The notes under the pieces were generated by a model. The model was not told the origin of the DNA. It saw only the letters and a list, made by a program, of their open reading frames with translations, and did no database searches. Positions 8,570 through 16,600 of a DNA stretch of 64,000 nucleotides are shown here, piece after piece. The stretch is from an uncultured Lentisphaerota bacterium. GTDB taxonomy: Bacteria; Verrucomicrobiota; Kiritimatiellia; CAIQIC01. Location of the stretch: NCBI GenBank assembly GCA_903896925.1, contig CAITZM010000101.1:19617-83616 (forward strand), written 5' to 3'. The position numbers were made by a program, and so were the translations under genes. Within the stretch, counting starts at the first letter, position 1, and every line of letters starts with the position of its first letter.

Positions 8570-9736
8570 ATGAGAACAGTACATCTCTACAAGCGGATGT
8601 TGGAGGCGCCCCGCCAAAGTTTCTTCCTGTTCGGCATGCGCGGAACAGGGAAGAGCACCTGGGCCCGGCAGACCTTCCCGGCAGCCCATCGCTTTGACCT
8701 GCTGGACGAGGGCCTGTATCAGAATTACTTGCGCGACGCGCGCCTTTTTGGCCGGGAATTGCTGCAGATTCCGGCCGGGCAGACGGTCGTCGTGGATGAG
8801 GTCCAGCGCCTGCCCTCGCTCCTGAACGAAGTGCACCGGTTCATCGAAAGCCACGGCCTGCGGTTCGTCTTGCTGGGCTCGAGCGCCCGGAAGTTGAAGC
8901 AGGCGGGCACGAACCTGCTGGCGGGGCGGGCGCTACGCCGGACCATGTTCCCGCTTCTTCCACAGGAACTCGGGGCGGACTTCGATCTGGCGGAGGTGCT
9001 GCGATTCGGCAGCCTGCCCGTGATCTGGCGGTCGGAAACCAAGGCGGAGAGTCTCGATGCCTATGTGCAATTGTATTTGAAGCAGGAGATCCAAGCAGAG
9101 GCCCTGGTGCGGAATCTGCCAGGTTTCGCACGCTTCCTGCCCATCGCGGCCCTGTTCCACGGCCAGGTCCTCAGCGTAGCCAGTCTGGCTCGCGATGCGG
9201 GAGTGGCGCGGACCACGGTCTCAGGGTACTTGGACATCCTAGGCGACACCTATCTGGCCTGGTTGCTCCCAGCCTTCGAAGCCAAGCTGCGGGTCAAGGA
9301 ACGGCATCATCCCAAGTTGTACTGGATGGACCCGGGTGTCATGCGGGCGGTGAAACGAGAACTCCATCCGCCCGGCGCGCTGGAACGCGGCGTGTTGCTG
9401 GAGGGCTGGGTGGGCGCCCTGCTGAAAGCGTACGGCGAACCCGGTTGCGGACTGGGACTGCGACACGACGGCCTGTACTACTGGGCCCCGACCGAGGGGG
9501 GCACCGAGGTTGATTTTCTGGTCCAGCGTGGCACGGAGTTCACAGCCATCGAGGTCAAGGCCAAGGAGAGCCTTTTGTCGCACGACTTCAAAGGACTGCA
9601 AGCCATTGCTGCGTTGAAAGGTGTTCGTCGTCGGGTAGTGGTCTTCCTAGGTGAACGCACCTTTCGCACCGAGGACGGCATCGAAGCGTTGCCCGTCCGT
9701 GCTTTCTTGCAGGAACTGAAGGGGCAGACGCTTTGA
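8570..9736 (+). CDS. AAA-type ATPase with C-terminal DUF4143
   Basis: 388 residues from ATG at 8570 (MRTVHLYKRM); the frame is open further upstream, but that part is low in protein-like sequence. Walker A is FFLFGMRGTGKST and Walker B is TVVVDEVQRLP. They are followed by the family sensor region FVLLGSSARKLKQAGTNLLAGR, then a winged-helix/DUF4143 nuclease-like half ending TEVDFLVQRGTEFTAIEVKAKE, whose D-x-E-x-K layout resembles PD-(D/E)xK nucleases. These proteins are widespread and of uncertain role, often presumed defence- or mobile-associated. It is the only plus-strand gene between two minus-strand oxidoreductases and has no operon partner. Confidence 0.85.
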   Translation: MRTVHLYKRMLEAPRQSFFLFGMRGTGKSTWARQTFPAAHRFDLLDEGLYQNYLRDARLFGRELLQIPAGQTVVVDEVQRLPSLLNEVHRFIESHGLRFVLLGSSARKLKQAGTNLLAGRALRRTMFPLLPQELGADFDLAEVLRFGSLPVIWRSETKAESLDAYVQLYLKQEIQAEALVRNLPGFARFLPIAALFHGQVLSVASLARDAGVARTTVSGYLDILGDTYLAWLLPAFEAKLRVKERHHPKLYWMDPGVMRAVKRELHPPGALERGVLLEGWVGALLKAYGEPGCGLGLRHDGLYYWAPTEGGTEVDFLVQRGTEFTAIEVKAKESLLSHDFKGLQAIAALKGVRRRVVVFLGERTFRTEDGIEALPVRAFLQELKGQTL

Positions 9737-9760
9737 ACTCATCGGAACAGTGGCGCTTTC

Positions 9761-9781
9761 CCGGCAGGCTTGTCCTGCCGG
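9761..9781 (+). terminator. CCGGCAGG/CCTGCCGG hairpin after the ATPase gene
   Basis: A perfect 8-bp stem with a CTTGT loop begins 24 bp after the stop at 9736, and the flanks CTTTC/GAGGGAAG extend the pairing weakly. There is no T-run, so it may be a dispersed hairpin rather than a true intrinsic terminator. Confidence 0.4.
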
Positions 9782-9927
9782 AGAGGGAAGATTAAGACGG
9801 GAGCACGCGGGCACGGTCTGCAGAAGTGTGGCAAAACGCCTTCCCTCGGACGGCTCGGCAAACCTCGCCATCCAAGATCGGGTGCGCCCGGTTCAGCCCT
9901 GCCGGCCGCTCATCTCCGCCTGCATTT

Positions 9928-9979
9928 CACAATTCCAAATTCCCCATCCCCCATTTCCCCATCCACCATCCTCCATTAA
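9928..9979. repeat. Low-complexity block (ATTCCCCATCCCCC type)
   Basis: Degenerate tandem ~9-mers (AATTCC, ATTCCCCAT, CATTTCCCC, CATCCACCATC, CTCCATTA) end 9 bp from the stop codon of the minus-strand oxidoreductase at 9989. Similar but sequence-distinct blocks flank stop codons at 11684-11773, 21845-21889 and 57516-57590. Confidence 0.6.
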
Positions 9980-9988
9980 CCATGTGCT

Positions 9989-11290
9989 TCACACCTCCCA
10001 CGGCTCGCGCGTGGCGCGGGAGCGCAGCCGGTTCGCCTCGGCGTCGCCGGGGAATTCTTCCTTGACCGGGTCGTATTTCAGGTTCCGCTTGAGCAGCATG
10101 GAGAGGTTGATCGCGTGGCAGGTGCTCATCGACCGGTGGGCGATCTCGGCTGTGGCGACCGTCTGGCGGCGCGAGCGGACGCTGTCGAGGAAGTCGCGCA
10201 TGTGGTTGAGCACGCGCCGCTCGCGCTCCTGGTAGGCCGCGAGCAACTTCTGGCGCTCGGCCAGCAGCGCGGGATTGGAGACCTCCGGCCCGGCGTAGCC
10301 GTCGGCGCAGGAGACCCAGCCCTCGCTGCCCTCGTAGCGCACGCCACACGAGCCGTGCCAGAGGCCGAGATTCTTGAAATCGCCGACCGCCAGCACCAGC
10401 TTCACGCCATTGGCGTAGCGCGCCGTGAACCCCTCCGCGGTCGCGTTGTTCGGATATTCGTACTCGACCGCCGAGGTCGCGTCGGCGTCGATCACGCCCT
10501 GGCACTGGCAGATCGTGTGACTGCACCAGCCCGCGACGCCGGTGCCGAAGTCGTAGTAATTCAGCCACGCGCCGCAGCCGCCGAGGTAGCCCTTGTTGTA
10601 GGGCCGCCACGGCGCGGGGCCGAGCCACATATCCCAGTCGAGATCGCTCTTCGCCGGCACCGGTTGCTCCGGCAGCAGATCGTGTTTCATCTCGAAGGGC
10701 AGCGTGTGCGCCTTCAGCGTGTGGAGCTTGCCGAGCCGCCCGGTGCGCGCGAGTTCGTCGGCGAAGACAAAGTTCGCCTCGCTCCGCCGCTGCGTGCCGA
10801 CCTGGAAGATCCGGCCGAGCCGCCGCGCCGTGGCCACCAGGGTCTGCCCCTCGGCGATGCACATGGTCGAGGGCTTCTCGGAAAAGACGTCCTTGCCCGC
10901 GCGCATCGCGAGCACCGCCATCGAGGTGTGCCAGCGGTCGCCCGGCGCCATGATGATCGCGTCGATGTCGGGCCGCGCGAGCACCTCGCGGAAATCGATG
11001 TAGGCGGCGCAGTCCTTGTTGTTGTACTGCTCGTCCACGGTGGCCTTCGCCCGCTCGCGCCGCTCGCGGTTGACGTCGCAGACGGCGACGAACTGCACGT
11101 CCGGCTCGTGGAGCGCCACGCCGAGGTCGTAGGTGCCGCGCCCGCCGATGCCGATGGAGGCGACCTGCAGCCGTTCGCTCGGCGCCACTGCCCCGCCGCG
11201 GCCCAGCACCCGGGCCGGCAGGATCAGCGGCGCGACCGCCGCCGCCGCCAAGAACTTCCGCCGCGTCACGCCGCCTGCTTTGTGTTTCAT
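9989..11290 (-). CDS. Tat-exported Gfo/Idh/MocA-family oxidoreductase (paralogue)
   Basis: 433 residues. ATG at 11290 follows GAGGGG with a 7-base gap, which decides it over an upstream in-frame ATG at 11386 that would translate a palindromic repeat. The twin-arginine signal is VTRRKFLAAAAVAPL, then GRGGAVAPSERLQVASIGIG (Rossmann), DVFSEKPSTMCIAEG (EKP motif) and GVAGWCSHTICQCQ at the place of the conserved His. It differs from the 6996-8318 paralogue in a longer helical insert (LLAERQKLLAAYQERERR), but shares the ending NRLRSRATREPWEV. A pair of 31-bp-phased palindromes stands 36 bp upstream. Confidence 0.88.
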   Translation of the reverse strand: MKHKAGGVTRRKFLAAAAVAPLILPARVLGRGGAVAPSERLQVASIGIGGRGTYDLGVALHEPDVQFVAVCDVNRERRERAKATVDEQYNNKDCAAYIDFREVLARPDIDAIIMAPGDRWHTSMAVLAMRAGKDVFSEKPSTMCIAEGQTLVATARRLGRIFQVGTQRRSEANFVFADELARTGRLGKLHTLKAHTLPFEMKHDLLPEQPVPAKSDLDWDMWLGPAPWRPYNKGYLGGCGAWLNYYDFGTGVAGWCSHTICQCQGVIDADATSAVEYEYPNNATAEGFTARYANGVKLVLAVGDFKNLGLWHGSCGVRYEGSEGWVSCADGYAGPEVSNPALLAERQKLLAAYQERERRVLNHMRDFLDSVRSRRQTVATAEIAHRSMSTCHAINLSMLLKRNLKYDPVKEEFPGDAEANRLRSRATREPWEV

Positions 11291-11324
11291 CAGTACGCCC
11301 CTCGTCTTGTTCCACCCAAAAACG

Positions 11325-11373
11325 TTTCCAAGCCTGGGAAATTGTGGTCCGTGTTTTTCCAAGCCCGGGAAAA
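11325..11373. repeat. Phased palindrome pair (TTCCAAGCCTTGGAA family)
   Basis: TTCCAAGCCTGGGAA (11326-11340) and TTCCAAGCCCGGGAA (11357-11371), with centres exactly 31 bp apart and a 16-bp spacer. They lie 36 bp upstream of the oxidoreductase start at 11290. Same family as 30829, 45402, 46909 and 57345. Confidence 0.8.
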
Positions 11374-11450
11374 GGGACGGGGGCAAGGGACGCTGAAAGG
11401 GACGAAAGGCGAGTGGCGAGAGACGAGGAACGTTTTACCTCATGGCTGCA

Positions 11451-11578
11451 CTAGCTGGGAGCGGCGGCGGCTCGCCGCTGCAGGAGAGCCGGTCGTCGCC
11501 AACCTTGCCCACCTGTCTGCGCGAATGTCTGGCGGTTCCACTATTCGGGGCGGCGAGGACGCCGCCCCACCCAGCTAG
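11451..11578. repeat. CTAGCTGG-ended ~130-bp element, copy 1
   Basis: It begins CTAGCTGGGAGCGGCGG and ends CCGCCCCACCCAGCTAG, so the ends are 9-bp terminal inverted repeats. Internal hairpins lie near both ends (GCGGCGG.CTCGCCGC at the left, GGGGCGGCGaggaCGCCGCCCC at the right). Read in reverse complement, the element at 21645-21776 has the same start, same hairpins and similar length (132 bp). No coding capacity, so it is MITE-like. Confidence 0.7.
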
Positions 11579-11594
11579 ACTACAACTGAGCTTC

Positions 11595-11613
11595 GCCGGG
11601 TCGGTGACCCGGC
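11595..11613. repeat. GCCGGGTC/GACCCGGC hairpin
   Basis: An 8-bp perfect stem with GGT loop, followed by CTACA. The same hairpin with GGA loop and CTACA tail occurs at 56850-56868, so this is a dispersed palindrome. Confidence 0.6.
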
Positions 11614-11683
11614 CTACATCGAGGGCGTTGTTGAGTGAGGGTATTGTGTAGGCCGCGTGACCTGCCGGTGGAGTTGTCCGCCT

Positions 11684-11773
11684 CCGACTGGCCTCTGATC
11701 TCTGACTTCTGATCGCTGACCTCTGCCTTCCGTCCACTGACAACCGACCACTGACTACTGACTACCGACCCAC
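11684..11773. repeat. Low-complexity block (CTGACTACTGA type)
   Basis: About 90 bp of degenerate CTGAC/CTGAT steps (GCCTCTGATCTCTGACTTCT..., CCACTGACTACTGACTACCG) ends 4 bp before the stop codon of the PAP2 gene. A related block is at 21845-21889. Confidence 0.65.
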
Positions 11774-11777
11774 GCTC

Positions 11778-12317
11778 TCACCAGAACCGCTTAAAGGTCA
11801 GGCCGAACGATTTCCCGTTGCTCGACGGCGAAATGTCCCATGTGTTCCCCCGGTACGTAAACAGCATGCTGCTGAAGATGCCGATGGCGGCGCCGGCGCC
11901 GACGTCGCGCCAGTAATGACGATCGCCCTCGACGCGGCTGTAGGCGGTGAAGGTGGCGAGCGCGTAGGCGGGCGCGCCGTAGGACCAGCCATACTTGGCG
12001 CGCAGGAACTCGGCGGAGGCGAAGGTGACAGCGGCATGGCCCGAGGGGAAGGACTGGTGACCTTGGCCGTTGGGGCGCGTTTCGTAGACCGTATTCTTCA
12101 GCGCGAGGACGGTGACCCCTTGCACCACGAAGGCGCCGGTGAAACGCAGGGCGCCATCCCAGTCACCATTGTACAGCGGCACGCCCCACGCGGTCAGAGG
12201 CAGGGCGTATTGCAGCACATCGCCCGCAGCCACGATGCCGTCGGCCCTGACCCGCCCCGCGCCCAGCAGGAGCGCCAGAGCCAGTCCGCCCATCATGATG
12301 TTCCCCACAGCCTTCAT
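11778..12317 (-). CDS. PAP2-family phosphatase
   Basis: 179 residues from ATG at 12317 (MKAVGNIMMGG; a GTG three codons upstream is possible). A signal or first transmembrane segment is followed by the three phosphatase motifs: KNTVYETRP (KX6RP), PSGH in QSFPSGHAAVT, and SRVEGDRHYWRD (SRX5HX3D). All catalytic Arg/His/Asp positions are present. Family members dephosphorylate lipid phosphates such as phosphatidate or undecaprenyl pyrophosphate on the outer face of the membrane; the exact substrate cannot be read. The stop directly abuts a low-complexity repeat. It is monocistronic, upstream of tRNA-Lys. Confidence 0.88.
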   Translation of the reverse strand: MKAVGNIMMGGLALALLLGAGRVRADGIVAAGDVLQYALPLTAWGVPLYNGDWDGALRFTGAFVVQGVTVLALKNTVYETRPNGQGHQSFPSGHAAVTFASAEFLRAKYGWSYGAPAYALATFTAYSRVEGDRHYWRDVGAGAAIGIFSSMLFTYRGNTWDISPSSNGKSFGLTFKRFW

Positions 12318-12538
12318 AAAAACCACGCCGCCACGGCCGGAGGCATCCTAGCCCAAACACTCCGAAAAAGCACTCCATCACGCAACAAAACCCGCCCGCC
12401 AGCCCCCAGGCCTGCCGGAAGACACACCAACGCCTGCCGGCGACCGTTACGCGCCCGGGCCTGAAAACGATGAAAATCACTGCAAACAAAGGGGAAACAT
12501 CGCGCGGGAGAAAGGCACAGGACGTACCAAGGGGAAAG

Positions 12539-12612
12539 TGGGAGCAGGGGGATTCGAACCCCCGACCCAGTGATTAAGAGTCACTTGCTCTAGCCAGCTG
12601 AGCTATGCTCCC
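12539..12612 (-). tRNA. tRNA-Lys (CUU)
   Basis: A 74-nt cloverleaf: acceptor GGGAGCA/TGCTCCC, D stem GCTC/GAGC, anticodon stem AGTGA/TCACT around loop CTCTTAA (anticodon CTT), T arm GGGGG-TTCGAAT-CCCCC, discriminator A. CCA is not encoded. No intron or variable-arm oddity. Confidence 0.95.
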
Positions 12613-12698
12613 GGGCCGAAAATATCAGAAAACGGCCCGCAAACAAGAGCTTTCTGAAAAAAGTTGTTTGTAGGCAGTTTTCTTGGCACAAAGCATCC

Positions 12699-13205
12699 GT
12701 GGAACGACTCATCAACAGGACACGTGGCGGGCGGGAAATCGCCGTCCAGGTCGAACGGGCGGATACGTTCTGGCGCCGCGGCGTCGGCCTGCTGGGGCGC
12801 GCGGGGCTGCCGGCGGGCGCGGTGCTCTGGATCGCGCCGTGCCGTTCCATCCATATGTTCGGGATGCGCTTCGCCCTCGACCTGCTCTTCCTCGACGCCG
12901 ACCTGCGGGTCGTCAACATCGTTCGTAACATCCGGCCATGGCAGATGGCCTCCGGCGGTGCAGGTGCCCACAGCGTCGTGGAACTGGCCACCGGCTGGCT
13001 GCCGGACGAGGCGGCCGCGCCCGGCGACCAGCTGGCGTGGGCACCACGTCGAACATCGAACGCCACGCAGCGAACATCGAACAACGAACACCCAACATCG
13101 AACATCGAAGGCCGGAACAAAGCAATCGCGAACAGCGAAGTGAAGACAACCGAAGGTCTTGGCGCGACGATGGTTTCCGCATGGCAGCGTCCCGGAGGGA
13201 CGTGA
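12699..13205 (+). CDS. DUF192 protein with a repeat-derived C-terminus
   Basis: 168 residues from GTG at 12699. Residues ~1-114 are a DUF192 domain: VERADTFWRRGVGLLGR, then the signature CRSIHMFGMRFALDLLFLDA and a WQMASGGAGAHSVVELATG end. Normal family members stop near GDQLAWA. Here the frame continues for ~55 residues that are a translation of the CGAACATCGAA low-complexity repeat (RRTSNATQRTSNNEHPTSN) and of the composite repeat beginning at 13186. The natural stop was probably lost by repeat insertion or expansion. Function of DUF192 is unknown; most are exported, but no signal peptide is visible here. Confidence 0.75.
   Translation: MERLINRTRGGREIAVQVERADTFWRRGVGLLGRAGLPAGAVLWIAPCRSIHMFGMRFALDLLFLDADLRVVNIVRNIRPWQMASGGAGAHSVVELATGWLPDEAAAPGDQLAWAPRRTSNATQRTSNNEHPTSNIEGRNKAIANSEVKTTEGLGATMVSAWQRPGGT
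13048..13110. repeat. Low-complexity block (CGAACATCGAA type), copy 1
   Basis: Degenerate repeats of CGAACATCGAA / CAACATCGAACATCG inside the 3' part of the DUF192 reading frame. The reverse-complement form (GATGTTCGATGTTCG) is at 56786-56834. Confidence 0.7.
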
Positions 13206-13337
13206 CGAGAGTAGCCCGGCGCTTCAGCGCCGGAAACAAGCCGCCAGCGCGGGAAGTCCCGTAGGGACGAAAGAACCGTTGCGGCACGGACAGGAGTGGG
13301 CTTGTTCGCCGGGCTGGAAAGCCCGCCCACGAAGAAA
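13186..13337. repeat. ~150-bp composite dispersed element, copy 1
   Basis: It contains, in order, GCGTCCCGGAGGGACGTGAC, GAGAGTAGCCCGGCGCTTCA with GCGCCGG, GTCCCGTAGGGACGAAAGAA and GGGCTGGAAAGCCCGCCCAC-GAAGAAAG. The reverse complement of the whole order recurs at 57176-57332. Each block is itself palindromic, so the element can fold into several hairpins. It starts within the extended DUF192 frame. Confidence 0.7.
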
Positions 13338-13361
13338 GCGCGTTAACTGAGGTGCCGGCTG

Positions 13362-13386
13362 TGGCGGCGGTCGCAGACCGCCGCTA
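13362..13386. repeat. GCGGCGGTC/GACCGCCGC hairpin
   Basis: A 9-bp perfect stem with GCA loop, followed by TACA, preceded by GCCGGCTG. The related TGTAGCGGCGGTCTGCGACC form is at 56895, also joined to a CAGCCGGCAC stretch and the TGGGCGGG hairpin. The remainder of 13387-13671 shows nothing supportable. Confidence 0.55.
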
Positions 13387-13671
13387 CAGAGTTACAGGCG
13401 GAGGCGCGATGCAGGCCGGGCCTCCAACACGGCGCAACCGCACCCGAAGCGTCTGCGACGGCGCAATCTGGATGACCAAGCGCAAGACCCGGGCCAGTTG
13501 CCGCGACCGTCGCGCCGGCCGAAAACAGCGCACCTTGGCACGGCGTCCAGAGCGTTGGCCTGCCAGAACGGGACCATCTCATTTGACAAACACTGGATAA
13601 CAGCGTCTACTGGCGCGAGTCGGTTTCGATGTCGGCAATATGCGCCGCGTGGGTGCTGATGGGATTCAACC

Positions 13672-16600
13672 ATGAAAAAATTTCAACATACGGCGCCGAG
13701 CCATCGTCGCACGCTCGTCAGGTTCGGGCTGCTATTGTGCGTGGCCTTGGGTTTGGGCCGCGAACCGGCGCAGGCGACCGTCTACACGTGGAGCGGCTTG
13801 GCCAGCACCAACTGGACCGATACAGGCAACTGGGGCCTGACCGGCGTGGCCCCGACCGGCGGAACCTTCGCCGCCGTGGTGGTTGTGACCAATAAAGCCA
13901 ACAACGCCCTGTATTATACGGCGGCCATGGGCAGCAGCATCTTTACGACGTCCAATACAACGACCGAAGGTTCGGGCCGCCCCCTGCGCATTGGGGACTC
14001 GGTGGCTGGAACATTGATAATTTCCGGCGGCACGTTGGAGAGCCGTGGAGCGGCGGGCGATCTGATCGGCAATGGCGCCTCAGGCAATGGCACGCTCGTG
14101 GTGGATGGCGGCATGTATATCAGCACCAACCAAACGATTTTATTCGGCAATACTTCCGGAGGCACCTCGATCTTGACGGTCAACAGCGGCACGGCCACGG
14201 TGGCCGTTGTGGCGGGCGGCAACGCCACCAGCGGCCAGATCAATCTCAACGGCGGCCTGCTGGCCCTGAAACAAGTGACGCTGACCGGAACGGAAATCCT
14301 GACCGTCAACCTCAACGGCGGAACGCTGCAAGCGAACGCGGCCACGGGTGCCTGGCTGGTCAACAGTGTGAACGCCACCTACAACCTGGCCGGCAATGTC
14401 AATCTGGACTCACAGGCCTTCAACCTGACCAATGCGGCCGCTTTGAACGGAGCGGGCACGGTGACGAAGCTTGGCAGCGGCCTGCTCGCGCTCCAAGGCA
14501 ACAACACGCTGGCGGCGGTGACCAACAACCTGGGCACGCTGGCCTTGGGCGGGGTCAACACCATCGGCGGCGGTGTGGTCCTCAACGCGGGCACCCTGAA
14601 CATCAATAACGCGGGGGCGCTCGGCACGGGTGCGCTCACCATCAACAGCGGCACCATCAACAATGCCACGGCGGCGGCCGTCACCAACGCCAACAGCAAC
14701 GCCCAGAACTGGAACAGCGACTTCACCTTTACGGGCGGTTCCGGCTTGAATCTGGGAGCGGGCCTGGTGACCATGAGCAGCAACCGCACGCTGGCCGTCA
14801 ACGGCAGCACCCTGACGATCGGCGGCACCATCACCGGTTTCGTCAACAGCGCCAGCCTCAATGCGTTCGACATCGTCAAGACCGGCGCCGGCATACTCAC
14901 CCTGACGGCAGACATCACCACGCTGCGCGCCGGGCAGACCAACACCGTCACCGGCACGGAAAACATCACCGGGGCCATCAGCGGACCCGGCTTGAACGTG
15001 TTCGATGTGGTCAAGGCGGGCGCCGGCACGGTGAACCTCGGCGCACCCATCACCCTGACCGGCAACCAGACGAACTCCATCACGGTCGGCACGGTGAACT
15101 ACACCGGTGTCATCAGCGACGGCGGCGGCGGCTTGGGCCTCACGTTCAAAGACGGCGGCACAGCCACCCTGACAGCCAACAACACCTTCGGCGGCGGGCT
15201 TACGGTGTTGCCCAACACGAGCGTGACGCTCTCCGGCAGCAACAGCTTCAGCGGGGTCAGCCTGGTGCGGGGGGCGTCGCTCAACATCGCCAAGCTGATG
15301 GTCGGCAACAACAATGCCTTGGGCGACACCAGCGGGATCACCATAGCAACCAATGCCGCCTATGTCGGCCTGCTCAATGGCGTGACGGTGACGGGCGAGA
15401 CCCTTTTGATTTCGGGCAACGGCGACAACAACGGAGCGCTGCAGGCCGCCACGTCTTCGACCTCGACATGGGCCGGACCGGTGTTCATTTCGGACAACGC
15501 CGGGCAATCCTCGCCGCGCATCGGGGCCCAGGCGTCGGGTGTGCTGACCGTCAGCGGCCCGATCGCCAACGGCACGGCGGGTACCACCCTCAACATCAAC
15601 GGGGCCAACGGCAGCGGCAAAGTCATCCTGTCCGGCACCAACACCTATACCGGCAGCACCGGCATCATCCGCGGCTGGCTGATCCTCGGGGCTGAAAACG
15701 CACTCCCGACGAACACCACCTTGAACATGAACGTGGCCAACATCACCACCGACTCCTCCACCTTCGACCTCAGCGGCCACAATCAGACCATCGGCCAACT
15801 GGTCAGCGTCACGACCAACATCCAGCCTATCCTGATCACCAATACCACGGGGGTCGCAGCCACCCTGACCGTCAACCAGAGCGCCAACTCGGCCTTTGGC
15901 GGCTCCATGGGGGGCACCTTGTTGGGGCTGACCAAGGGCGGCACGGGAACGCTGACGCTGACGGGCACCAACCTGACCTACGGCGGCGCGACCACCCTCA
16001 GCGGCGGGACGTTGTTGCTGGTGACCAGCAACAACAACTCGACCATCGTCGCCACCAGCCCGCTGGCCGCCATCGGTCCGACCTACCCCCTCGAGCAGTC
16101 CTTCGTGGATTGGGCCGGCAGCAAGGTCTCCGGCACGGCGCCGGTGTTCGCCATGGTCACCAACACCGCGAACAGCGTCGTCTTCGGCAGCACGCTCACC
16201 AGCGCCTTCCTCGGCGGCCAAGGCACGGTGACCAATACCGGCGGCGCGGTCTGGAGCGACCTGGCGGTGCGTCTGGGTGGCGGCAGCGGCAGCCTGTTCT
16301 ATACGCCGGCCATCGGCAGCGGCACCAACCTCGTCATCGGCCCGGTGGGCGGCAACGCGGCGAGCATGGTCACCCTGCTGACGAGCAACAGCCACGCCAG
16401 CACGACCATCCAGTCCGGCACCCTGCAGATCACCAACGACTTCAACCTCGGCGCGGGTCCTGTTGGCTTCATGTCGACCAATCTGGTCATCAACGGCGGC
16501 ACGCTCATGGGTTCGGGCAACGACTTGCCGGTCAGCAGCAATCGGGGCGTGGCCATCGGCTCCAACGGGGCCAGCTTCAACACGCCTGCGGGAGGCATCT

